A DNA stretch of 64,000 nucleotides. It comes from Rhodospirillales bacterium. GTDB taxonomy: Bacteria > Pseudomonadota > Alphaproteobacteria > Reyranellales > Reyranellaceae. The notes under the pieces are model-generated. The model did no database searches. It saw only the letters and a program-made list of their open reading frames with translations, and was not told the origin of the DNA. Location of the stretch: contig CP064988.1 of assembly GCA_016699855.1 (NCBI GenBank), forward strand, positions 1,516,501 through 1,580,500. Reading direction: 5' to 3'. Below, in pieces: positions 8,732 through 16,984 of this stretch. Position 1 is the stretch's first letter, and each line of letters opens with the position of its first letter. Both the position numbers and the translations under genes were made by a program.

Positions 8732-9325
8732 TCATGGGAGGATCCCGGCGGGCAGTTGCCAAGCGAGCGCAAGCAACACGCTGCCGACTGCCAGCCATGC
8801 CCAGGTCCGCGTCAGGTTGCGGGCATGGAACACAACCATGGCGATGACAGCGAAGATGGCGAAGCTCGCCAGCGTGGCGGCATGGACGGCTTCGACCCGA
8901 TTCATGCCGAGCGCCGCCAGTGCGAGGGACAAGGCGACGGTGACTAGCGCGGCCAGGCCATAAGCGCCGAGCGTTCCGGCAAGAACGCGAACGGCGACCG
9001 CCCAGCGGGCACGGGCCGGATCGCCCAACCGCATCATCGCCGAACCTTTCCGATGAATGCGCGCTCGGTTGATGTTGACCGCCACGACAAGCGCGGCCGC
9101 GATGGTCAGCCATCCGAACCACGCGACCACGCCATAACCATAGCCAAGACCGATCTCCGCGACGGCGAACGCAAGCGCCAGCAGCACGAATCCCGTTGCG
9201 CGCAGAATCCGATCGCCAGATGGTGGCAGCCTGCGGCCAAGCCAGTCCCGCTGGTGCCGGGGCATCGCCAGCAGCAGCAGTGCGAACCCGGCGAACGACA
9301 ACAAAAAGATCGGGGCGTCGATCAC
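8732..9325 (-). CDS. DUF3325-DUF3649 fusion membrane protein of an iron-uptake operon
   Basis: One 197-residue frame that reads as two small membrane proteins joined end to end. The first ~95 residues, with FLLSFAGFALLLLAMPRHQR, look like DUF3325. The second ~95, with RWAVAVRVLAGTLGAYGLAA and TLASFAIFAVIAMVVFHARN, look like DUF3649. In other siderophore loci I know these as separate genes flanking a PepSY gene. The join lies around 9035-9050 (RIHRKGSAMMRLGD), where an internal Met-Met could still be a start for the second half. The start is a GTG overlapping the PepSY stop (GTGA). The function is unproven, probably accessory to siderophore or iron handling. Confidence 0.8.
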   Translation of the reverse strand: MIDAPIFLLSFAGFALLLLAMPRHQRDWLGRRLPPSGDRILRATGFVLLALAFAVAEIGLGYGYGVVAWFGWLTIAAALVVAVNINRARIHRKGSAMMRLGDPARARWAVAVRVLAGTLGAYGLAALVTVALSLALAALGMNRVEAVHAATLASFAIFAVIAMVVFHARNLTRTWAWLAVGSVLLALAWQLPAGILP

Positions 9326-10917
9326 AGGATGGCCTCAACCGACGCGCATGTGCGCCGCTCGGCGGCGGCGTTCGGTTTGCGCGCCGCGACCTTTCCTGCT
9401 GCGAACGCCAGCGCGGCCGCCATCACCAGCACGGTCAGGTCGAAGCCGACGAAGATCCAATCGCGCGCGATCAGGCTGGGGATCAGGCCGCGCTCGGTGG
9501 TGCAGGCATTGACGACGGGAACCAGCGCATAGAGCAGCGCACCCGCCGCCAGCGTCTCGATCCATGCTCGCTTCGCCGGACGCCCGATCGACCAGACGAA
9601 TAGCGCGCCCCAGGCGATGAACAGGCTGTTGATTTCCCAATCGGCCCGGTGTGCCATGCCGATGGGCAACAGGCGGTTGGCGAGGAAATAGACGGCGATC
9701 GCGGCGGTTGCTCCAGCGACGACACCGATGTTCAGCCGCCCGACCAGCTTGAACCCGATGTGCGGGCGATCAGGATCGGAGAGCTTGGCGCGGCGCTTCA
9801 CCGTCCAGAGGACAAGTCCGCTGGCGATCATCGCCGTACCGCCAGCGCCGGCCAGAAAGTAAAGCCAGCGCAATACCGGGTCGGCGAAGCGGGCAGCATG
9901 GAGGTCGATCATCACGCCATTCGTGGCGATTGCCGGGCCTTGCGCCTGCGGAGCTTGAAGCACCTCGCCGGTGACGCCGTTCAGGTGGACGGCGCCGTGC
10001 GGACTGGGAAGTCGGTCGCGTTGCGGCAATATCTCCACGACGGCATTGGCATCGCCGGGGTGCTCGACCACGATATAACCGGGAACGAAATCAACACCGA
10101 CTCTCGTCGCACGGGCGACGAGGTCGCTCAGCGGCAAAAGGGGCGCGGATCGGCCGCTGGCCTCGACATGCGGATGCGGAGCGACCGCATCGAAAAAGGC
10201 ATCGCGAACCGGATAGGCGGCGCTGATCGCCCAGGGCATGGCGACGAACATCAGCGTGACCAGGCCGGTATAGGTAATCATGAGGTGAAACGGCAGCGCC
10301 AGCACACCCGCGACATTGTGTGCGTCAAGCCAGCTTCGCTGCCCCTTGCCGAAGCGCAGCGTGAAGAAATCGGCGAACATCTTCTTGTGCGTGACGACGC
10401 CCGAAAGGATTGCAACCAGCATCGCCAGCGACGCCGCTATAACAATGTAGCGCGCCCAGAGCGCCGGCATGTAATACAGATTGTAATGGAAGAGATAGAG
10501 GAAGGTGCCGCCTTGCGTCTCGCGGATCGTGACCGGCTCACCAGTGATCGGGTCGAGCGTGGCCTGCTCCCGCTGGGACGGTGTTACGCCTTTCGGCAGC
10601 CATGACACATAGAATCCGTCGCCCCGCTCGGCTCCCTCGAACGACAGGGTCCAGCCATCCGCACCCGCTGCTCTTGTCGCCAGCAGCGCGCCCGCCGCAT
10701 CAAGCGCCCGAGCGGATACCGGCGCGACTCGGGCCTCAGGCCGCATCCAGCGGTTGATCTCCAAGTGGAAAAATGCCGTCGTTCCGAACATGAATATGAG
10801 GAACAGCACCCAGCCGGGCAACAGTCCTGCCCAAGTGTGCAGCCACGCCATCGACTGACGAAAACTACTGTTCGACGGCGCATCCGTCGTCTGCTGATCG
10901 TTTTCTTTACATGGCAT
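9322..10917 (-). CDS. PepSY-associated transmembrane protein (iron-uptake reductase-like)
   Basis: A 531-residue inner-membrane protein. Its first helix (LLPGWVLFLIFMFGTTAFFH, about 33-52) is followed by a large periplasmic region and three or more further helices (about 150-170, 205-230, 345-365 and 395-500). PepSY_TM proteins of this type sit beside TonB-dependent ferric siderophore receptors and are thought to help release or reduce iron. The catalytic role is family inference. It lies 23 bases after the receptor gene and overlaps the next gene by four bases. Confidence 0.87.
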   Translation of the reverse strand: MPCKENDQQTTDAPSNSSFRQSMAWLHTWAGLLPGWVLFLIFMFGTTAFFHLEINRWMRPEARVAPVSARALDAAGALLATRAAGADGWTLSFEGAERGDGFYVSWLPKGVTPSQREQATLDPITGEPVTIRETQGGTFLYLFHYNLYYMPALWARYIVIAASLAMLVAILSGVVTHKKMFADFFTLRFGKGQRSWLDAHNVAGVLALPFHLMITYTGLVTLMFVAMPWAISAAYPVRDAFFDAVAPHPHVEASGRSAPLLPLSDLVARATRVGVDFVPGYIVVEHPGDANAVVEILPQRDRLPSPHGAVHLNGVTGEVLQAPQAQGPAIATNGVMIDLHAARFADPVLRWLYFLAGAGGTAMIASGLVLWTVKRRAKLSDPDRPHIGFKLVGRLNIGVVAGATAAIAVYFLANRLLPIGMAHRADWEINSLFIAWGALFVWSIGRPAKRAWIETLAAGALLYALVPVVNACTTERGLIPSLIARDWIFVGFDLTVLVMAAALAFAAGKVAARKPNAAAERRTCASVEAIL

Positions 10918-10940
10918 CTCAGATCGCCCCGAGCGCCAGT

Positions 10941-13418
10941 TTAAAACTTGGCGTTTACACTGAACAGGACGCTGCGCGGTTCGCCGTAATAGCCGAAGGA
11001 CGTGTCCGTATAATATGACTTGTCGAACAGGTTGTTGGCATTGAATGCGACCGAAAGCCGGTCGGTGACGTCGAAGCGCGCCAACAGGCTTACCAAAGCA
11101 TAGGCGCCCTGTTCGACCCTGAGGTCGATATCGATGTCATCATGCGCGCCATTTTGCCAGACGATACCACCACCAATGGTCAACCGATCGTTCAGGACCG
11201 ATGGTTTCCATGTGGTCTGCAACTTGGCACTCTTCCGTGGCGTATAAGTATTGACGAGTTGGCCGGCAGGATTCCTCGTTACGTTCTGGCTATAGCCCGT
11301 ATAGAGGTTCCAGCGATCAGTGACGGCGCCGCTTAGCTCGATCTCCCAGCCGCGTGTCTTGTTACCTTTCCCCGTCGATCGATAGGCGCTGTCGCCGTTC
11401 GGCAGGATGAACTCCGGCACGACCAGTCTGGCTTCATTGTCACGCTTGGCCTCGTAGATTGCCGCGTTAATGGTTAGGCGCTCGTCCAGCAAGGCCGCCT
11501 TGAGGCCGATCTCCTTGTTGCTGCCCACAATCGGATCAATGATGCTGTTGTTCACATCGCGTAGGCTCTGCGGAGTGAAGAGATCGGCATAGCTGGCATA
11601 AACGGTCAGTTCCGGAATGATGTCGAACGTCGCTGCATAGAATGGCGTGAACACCTTGCCCGGTTTGGTTTCCTCGAACGTCGCGGTGCCGGCTATTCTG
11701 TTCTCGACACGTTGCGAGGTCCGCCAGGCCGTCAGGCGGCCGCCGATGATGACATGAAGCGGGTCGGCGAGTGACAGGCGGACGCTTCCGAAGATGCCGT
11801 CCATCTTCTCCTTCGCGGTGTCGAAGACGGTTCGCGCGCCGCGTGCCGGTTTCGGCACGATGCCTGTGAAGGTGAAGATGTTCGTGTCGACCCCATCCAG
11901 ATTAAGCGGCGCTATGCCCCCGGATTGCCGATCATCCCGCCGACGGTAGCCATTGACGCCGAACATGAGCATGTGCTCACGGCCAAACAGCCCGAAGCTG
12001 CCGTTGAGATGGGCGTCATAGGTCCATTGGTCGCGCCTTCCGTCCGCGTCGAAGAACCAGAAGGACCGGCCATTTCCCGCCCGGTCAGGCACGCCCCTGC
12101 CGAGGAAATAGGCTCTTGGATCAGATAGGGTTCGCGTCCAGCCGAGCGCGGCCACCAACTTCCAGTCCTCGCCGATCTGTTGTTCCAGCGTGATATCGGC
12201 CCGGTTCTCGGTCTTGTCCCAACGCGCCCATGTGGTGGCTAGATTGGTCGAACGTGGCATGTCGAGCCGGCCACCGTCGCTATAATAACGCGGCAAGCCG
12301 CCATGGGTCGCCCCGCGCGAATTAGTATCCTGCCAGACATTGGCGATACGCAGCAGAGTCGACGGACCAACATCCACCTCCAGCATTCCGGAAAGGAGCA
12401 GGCGGTCATCGGACGCGCGGACGCGCCAGGAATCACCCGTATGGTACAGGCCGATCAACCTAGCTCGCACCCCTCCATTGGCGGCAATCGGTACGGTGAG
12501 GTCGACGCCTCCACGATACAGGTCTCGGCTGCCGACAGAGGCGAAACCGGAAAGGGCAAATTCCCTGCCTGGCTTCTTGCGGATCAGGTTGAGGGTGGCG
12601 GAAGGATCGCCGGTCGCGCTCAACAACCCCGTAGCACCGCGCACCAGTTCGATCCTGTCGTACAGATACGTATCCAGATAGGGACTGGCGATCGGGGAAG
12701 GCGTGATGGGCGTAAATGGCGAAGCGATCCCGTCGACCTGCATGTTGGTGATGACAAAGCCGCGCGCGACAAAATTGCTTCGGTCGCTCTCGCCGCGCTC
12801 TTCCGTAACGCCGACGATGCTTGTCAGCACCGACTGCATCGTCTGCATCTGGAAATCGTCGATGCGCTGCCGGGTGACGATCGTGACCGATTGGGGCGTC
12901 TCCCTCACCGTCAGCGGCAGCCGGCTCGCAGTCGTGGTTTGCGAACCGGTGTAGAGGCCAGTCCCTTCGGTCGCCGCCGAATCGCTGGTGATGCTCGCCG
13001 CGGCACCGGCGCGAGAGCCTTCACCCTCGACCCGCACCGGACCCAACTGGATCGCTCCGTCGGAGACTTGCGGCGCGGGCTCAAGCCGCACGGCATCCCG
13101 CCCGTCGAACCTGAAGGTCAACCCGGTGCCTGTCAGAAGCCAGCTAAGCGCTTCGGCCGGCGGGAGATCACCGGAAACCGCCGTGCTGGTGCGCCCCTCC
13201 ACTAGCGGCCCCTGTGTTGTGACCTGAAGCCCGGATTGCTGGCTGAAGATCAGCAGCGCCTCGCGCAACGATTGAGCCGGAATGTCGAAGCGGCGCTGCT
13301 GAACGGAAGCGCCCTGCGCCTGGGCCACTGCCGGCAATGCGACTCCGCCCAGCGCTGTGGTCGCCATCAGCAGCGCGCTGAATACCGCTCCGCGCTGCGC
13401 CGTAAATCCGTTCCTCAT
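10941..13418 (-). CDS. TonB-dependent ferric siderophore receptor with STN signalling domain (FecA/FpvA type)
   Basis: An 825-residue outer-membrane transporter. It has a signal peptide (LPAVAQAQ, about residues 29-36), then an STN domain (RRFDIPAQSLREALLIFSQQ to about residue 100) that talks to FecR. A plug with its TonB-facing segment follows (RETPQSVTIVTRQRIDDFQM), then a 22-strand barrel ending with aromatic Phe (SVLFSVNAKF). The start at 13418 was preferred over 13520 because the signal begins MRNGFTAQRGAVFSALLMAT. STN plus the adjacent FecI/FecR genes indicates transcriptional autoregulation by its own substrate. The siderophore is unknown. Confidence 0.93.
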   Translation of the reverse strand: MRNGFTAQRGAVFSALLMATTALGGVALPAVAQAQGASVQQRRFDIPAQSLREALLIFSQQSGLQVTTQGPLVEGRTSTAVSGDLPPAEALSWLLTGTGLTFRFDGRDAVRLEPAPQVSDGAIQLGPVRVEGEGSRAGAAASITSDSAATEGTGLYTGSQTTTASRLPLTVRETPQSVTIVTRQRIDDFQMQTMQSVLTSIVGVTEERGESDRSNFVARGFVITNMQVDGIASPFTPITPSPIASPYLDTYLYDRIELVRGATGLLSATGDPSATLNLIRKKPGREFALSGFASVGSRDLYRGGVDLTVPIAANGGVRARLIGLYHTGDSWRVRASDDRLLLSGMLEVDVGPSTLLRIANVWQDTNSRGATHGGLPRYYSDGGRLDMPRSTNLATTWARWDKTENRADITLEQQIGEDWKLVAALGWTRTLSDPRAYFLGRGVPDRAGNGRSFWFFDADGRRDQWTYDAHLNGSFGLFGREHMLMFGVNGYRRRDDRQSGGIAPLNLDGVDTNIFTFTGIVPKPARGARTVFDTAKEKMDGIFGSVRLSLADPLHVIIGGRLTAWRTSQRVENRIAGTATFEETKPGKVFTPFYAATFDIIPELTVYASYADLFTPQSLRDVNNSIIDPIVGSNKEIGLKAALLDERLTINAAIYEAKRDNEARLVVPEFILPNGDSAYRSTGKGNKTRGWEIELSGAVTDRWNLYTGYSQNVTRNPAGQLVNTYTPRKSAKLQTTWKPSVLNDRLTIGGGIVWQNGAHDDIDIDLRVEQGAYALVSLLARFDVTDRLSVAFNANNLFDKSYYTDTSFGYYGEPRSVLFSVNAKF

Positions 13419-13571
13419 GTAACCCCCGCTCCTTACAAATGACCTGCCAGACAGCTCTATGCGAATGCGATGCAGTAGCGAGTCATAGGATGGATGGTCG
13501 GGGAAGCCGGATTTCCTCAAATTTCGGGATTATTTTTTTTGCGCCCGCTCAAGGCATTGATTTGCAGCGCT

Positions 13572-14618
13572 TTATCGGGTGACGATCATCAGCCAGGGCG
13601 TGACGCGCATTACGTCTCCCCCATAAGGAGCGACGATGAGCTTGAGGCTGCGAGCAGGGTCGCGAAAGTCATAAGCGCCGCTGACGAGCTTCTTTCCAAG
13701 CGAGCTGTCTGCGAGGATGATCTTGCCCCCGTACCAAGGCCGCATCTCGTCGATCGCCTCGGAGATCGGACGATTGCGTACGGCGACCTTGCCCGAGCGC
13801 CACGCCCCGACCAATTCGGGCGCCTCTTGCCCTGCCGACAATGGAGCGCCCGGCACGATACGGACCCATTGGCCTGCGGTGAGTTCGCGCGCGGCAAACG
13901 GCTTCGTCCCGCTATCTTCGACGCGCACCCGTCCATGGCGAACGGCGACGCGGGTCAACTCGCCAACCATGCGAACCTCGAAGCCCGTGCCAAGGACAGT
14001 CGTGGTAACATCGCGCGCCGCCACCCGAAACGGCCGAGCGGGATCGCGACGCACCTCGAACATCGCCTGGCCGGAGAGGAGGCGGATTTCACGGCCGCGC
14101 GGGCCAAAATCGACAGCGATGGCGCTGTCCGGCCCGAGCTGCGCTGTCGAGCCATCGGCGAGTGTGATCGTTTCGACCTCACCTGTTCCTGAGACATGAT
14201 CGGCGGCCAAACGCAGGCTGAGTGTCGGCGCTGCGATCACAGCGACGCAAGCCGCAGCGGCGGCAACGGCTGCCTGCCTCCATCGCCGGCCCGGTCCAAG
14301 GGCGCCGCGACGCCGCGCACTCCGCCGCGCTGTGACGGACGGCAGTTCGTAGGTACGCCGCTCGGCCGGCGCGGTGGCGATGATCCTGGCGGTCTCGCCC
14401 AACTCCGACCATGCGCCGGCGTGACGCGGATCGGCGTCGCGCCACTGTGCGAAGCGGGCGCGCAATTCGGGATCGTCGGGGCTTTCCCGCAGGGCGATGA
14501 ACCATTCGGCTGCGGCGCGCTCCGGCGTCAATCCATCTGTCATCACAGCCGGCCAGCCGTCAGGCATAAGACGCAGATGCCCATGGGCGCTGGTCGAAAG
14601 ACGCGACTGATCCTGCAT
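13572..14618 (-). CDS. FecR-family anti-sigma/signal transducer
   Basis: Inner-membrane protein that relays substrate binding by the receptor's STN domain to the FecI sigma factor. The 348-residue protein has an N-terminal DUF4880-type cytoplasmic domain (AAAEWFIALRESPDDPELRA). One helix follows (AAVAAAAACVAVIAAPTLSL, about 115-134), then a periplasmic FecR domain (ADGSTAQLGPDSAIAVDFG to GTGFEVRMV) and a C-terminal STN-interacting region. The start is uncertain: an ATG at 14543 (MTDGLTPERAAAEW) matches the family's usual beginning as well as 14618 does. It lies between fecI and the receptor gene, the classical order. Confidence 0.92.
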   Translation of the reverse strand: MQDQSRLSTSAHGHLRLMPDGWPAVMTDGLTPERAAAEWFIALRESPDDPELRARFAQWRDADPRHAGAWSELGETARIIATAPAERRTYELPSVTARRSARRRGALGPGRRWRQAAVAAAAACVAVIAAPTLSLRLAADHVSGTGEVETITLADGSTAQLGPDSAIAVDFGPRGREIRLLSGQAMFEVRRDPARPFRVAARDVTTTVLGTGFEVRMVGELTRVAVRHGRVRVEDSGTKPFAARELTAGQWVRIVPGAPLSAGQEAPELVGAWRSGKVAVRNRPISEAIDEMRPWYGGKIILADSSLGKKLVSGAYDFRDPARSLKLIVAPYGGDVMRVTPWLMIVTR

Positions 14619-14675
14619 ATCGGATAGATGTTCGACCGCGGGGCTTTTCCCGTGATTTTTTCCAGTCGCACGAAT

Positions 14676-15176
14676 TCAGAGCCCCTCACGCCGCCGCTGA
14701 TTGCAGATATCCATGCCCTCGGCGATGAGCCGGTGGGTATAGGACACGGACAGGCCGAGTCTCTCAGCAATCTCGCGGAGCTTCATATCCTCGAAATGGT
14801 ACATCTTGATCGCGGCCCTTTGCCGGGTCGGCATGGCGTCGATCGTGTCGAGTATCCGTTCCATCATCTGGCGGGCCGCCAGTTCGGCTTCTGCCGACGG
14901 CCGGTCATCCGCGAGGCCGCGCAGGTCGTCCACCGCCACGAGGGTTTCGCGCGACCGACGTCGGGCCTGGGCGAAGACGAGGTTGCGGATGATGCGGCGA
15001 AGATAGCCGATGGGTTCGCGGATCACGGCCTCGTCTGGCTGGCGATCCATCAGCAGCCAGGCGTCCTGAACGATATCCTCGGCACCCGCGCGGTCGCCCG
15101 ACAGCTTGCCCGCATAGTTCACGAGCGTGTCGCGGTGCGTCCTGTAAAGGCGCAAGGCTATACGTTCGTGGTTCAA
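14676..15176 (-). CDS. ECF sigma factor, FecI type
   Basis: A 166-residue extracytoplasmic-function sigma factor directing RNA polymerase to the iron-uptake operon. It has sigma-2 (AGAEDIVQDAWLLMDRQ and GYLRRIIRNLVFAQARRRSR) and sigma-4 (MPTRQRAAIKMYHFEDMKLR, EIAERLGLSVSYTHRLIAEG). There is no sigma-3, as expected for ECF proteins. It is the first gene of the minus-strand iron unit, 57 bases before fecR. Activation through FecR is inferred from family knowledge. Confidence 0.93.
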   Translation of the reverse strand: MNHERIALRLYRTHRDTLVNYAGKLSGDRAGAEDIVQDAWLLMDRQPDEAVIREPIGYLRRIIRNLVFAQARRRSRETLVAVDDLRGLADDRPSAEAELAARQMMERILDTIDAMPTRQRAAIKMYHFEDMKLREIAERLGLSVSYTHRLIAEGMDICNQRRREGL

Positions 15177-15389
15177 GCTGCCTGACTTCCTTCGCGCGCG
15201 CCTCGCGCGAAGTGGAAGAAACCGACCAGTTGCGAGACGTTCGCAATAAGGCCTAGCGGAAGGTCAGCCGTTCTGCAACGAAAACCGACCCGCGCCATCC
15301 GCGCAGTGGAGACGGGTGGAAAATCGCGGTCCGCGTGCATCCTTCCTTTGAGCGCCTCGGACACCAATTCGGCGAAGGGCGATGGGCTT

Positions 15390-15600
15390 TCGTGCCAAAA
15401 TTCTCGCTGACTCTCGGCGCGCGTTACACGCATGACGAGAAGCGGCTGAACTATGTTCATGGCGGCAGCCTAGCGCCGATCTAGGGGGCCGCGGTCGCCC
15501 CCGCTCAGACGATCGACGACAAGCGAAACTGGGGCGCGTTCACGCCCCAGGTGACGCTCGAGTTCATTCCTTCCCCCGCCCTGCGCACCTGCCTCTGCGG
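15390..15600 (+). pseudogene. TonB-dependent receptor remnant
   Basis: On the plus strand a short piece reads VPKFSLTLGARYTHDEKRLN, the barrel motif common in sphingomonad receptors. An in-frame TAG at about 15480 follows, then more receptor-like sequence in the same frame (TIDDKRNWGAFTPQVTLEF). Neither the start nor the end of the gene is present. It is a fragment of a second receptor, opposite in direction to the iron operon. The remaining bases between 15,177 and 15,390 show nothing recognisable. Confidence 0.6.
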
Positions 15601-15610
15601 GCTTCGGCGG

Positions 15611-16984
15611 TTATCGCCCAAACCCGCCGCCGAGCGCCTGGTGGAGCGTCACTTGGTTCTGTAGCCGCAAGAGCCGGTTGGCCGATAGCGAGAGGTTTGC
15701 GCCGCGCCGCCGCTCCTGCGCGTCCAGCCAGGTTCGGAGCGGCACGGCGCCGGCGCGGTAACGCACTTCATAGAGGCGCTCGGCCTCGCTGGCGGCGTCG
15801 CGGGCGCGCAGCAGCGCATCGCCCTGCGCATCCAGCTCCGCGCGGGCCGACAGCGCAGTCTCGACCTCGGCCAGTGCGGTGTAGAGCGACTTGCGGAACA
15901 GGATCACCGCCTCCTCATACTGGGTGCGGGCGATGGCCGTATCGAACCGCATCGCGCGGGCATTCAGGAATGGCAGGGTAAGGCCCGCCCCGAGGGTCGC
16001 GACTGGATTGGCGATCAGGTTGAGGAGCCCGGTGCTCGACGTACCGAGCGCCCCGGTCAAGGTCAGCGCCGGATAGTAGCTGGCGCGGGTGGCATCGCCG
16101 CTGGCCAGCGTGCGGCGCAGACGCAGCTCGGCGGCGCGCAAGTCCGGCCTCCGGCCGAGTAGATCGGCGGGCAAACCGGCGGCCACGCTCGGCAGAGGCG
16201 CGCGGCCGAGCGCCTCGGGCTCAGGCCCGGGCGGCGATACGCCGTCGAGCAACACCATCAGCGCCTCGCGCGCCTCGGTGCGGGTCTGCCGGAGCTGGCT
16301 CAACGCCGCCTCCTGCGCCGTGACCGTCTGCTCCACCTCGCGCCTTTCGAGCGCCGAGACGGCGCCGGCGCGATACTGGGTATCGACCAGCGTCTGGGTG
16401 CGCCGGGCATAGGCGAGGCTTTGCTCGCCAAGCGCGATGCGCTCGTTGGCCAGCGCGATCTGCCAATGCAGCGAGGCCGCCGTGCCGACCAGCGACAGGA
16501 AGGCGGCGTCACGATCCTCGGCGGTGGCGAACGCTTCGAACCAGGCGGTGTCGCGCTCGGCATCGAGACGGCCGAACAGGTCGACCTCCCAGCTCAGGCC
16601 AAGCGAGCCCGTGGCGGTCTCGGCCGTGCGCGGCGCGGCCCCGGAGAGCGGGCGGGAGGCGCCCGTCGAGAGACTGCCGCTGGGGATCGGCAGCAAGGCG
16701 TTGCCAGTGCGCCGCGCCTGCAAGGTCGCGCGGCGGACTCTGACCGCCGCGGCGGAAAGGTCGGGATTGCGCGCGATGGCCAGATCGACCAGCGCGTCGA
16801 GAGACGGATCGCCCAACTCGTGCCACCAGGCGTCGTCAGCAACCATCGGCCAAGCCGTCGAGCTGGCGTGCTGAAACGTCGGCGGCAACGGGGCGAGCGG
16901 TGGCGCGTAGGGCGTATGTGTGGCCGAAGCGCAGCCCGAGAGGAGCAGGCCGGTTAAGATTGCGACGGAGAGTGAATGACGCAT
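15611..16984 (-). CDS. Efflux outer-membrane lipoprotein (NodT family) of a MacAB-type exporter
   Basis: A 457-residue TolC-like outer-membrane channel. The lipoprotein signal LTGLLLSGCAS has its lipobox Cys at about residue 18. Two repeat blocks of helices follow, with family motifs SLGLSWEVDLFGRLDAERDT and, near the C-terminus, LHQALGGGF. Its ATG shares a base with the macB stop codon, so adaptor, pump and channel form one three-gene operon. This makes the exporter independent of a chromosomal TolC. Confidence 0.92.
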   Translation of the reverse strand: MRHSLSVAILTGLLLSGCASATHTPYAPPLAPLPPTFQHASSTAWPMVADDAWWHELGDPSLDALVDLAIARNPDLSAAAVRVRRATLQARRTGNALLPIPSGSLSTGASRPLSGAAPRTAETATGSLGLSWEVDLFGRLDAERDTAWFEAFATAEDRDAAFLSLVGTAASLHWQIALANERIALGEQSLAYARRTQTLVDTQYRAGAVSALERREVEQTVTAQEAALSQLRQTRTEAREALMVLLDGVSPPGPEPEALGRAPLPSVAAGLPADLLGRRPDLRAAELRLRRTLASGDATRASYYPALTLTGALGTSSTGLLNLIANPVATLGAGLTLPFLNARAMRFDTAIARTQYEEAVILFRKSLYTALAEVETALSARAELDAQGDALLRARDAASEAERLYEVRYRAGAVPLRTWLDAQERRRGANLSLSANRLLRLQNQVTLHQALGGGFGR

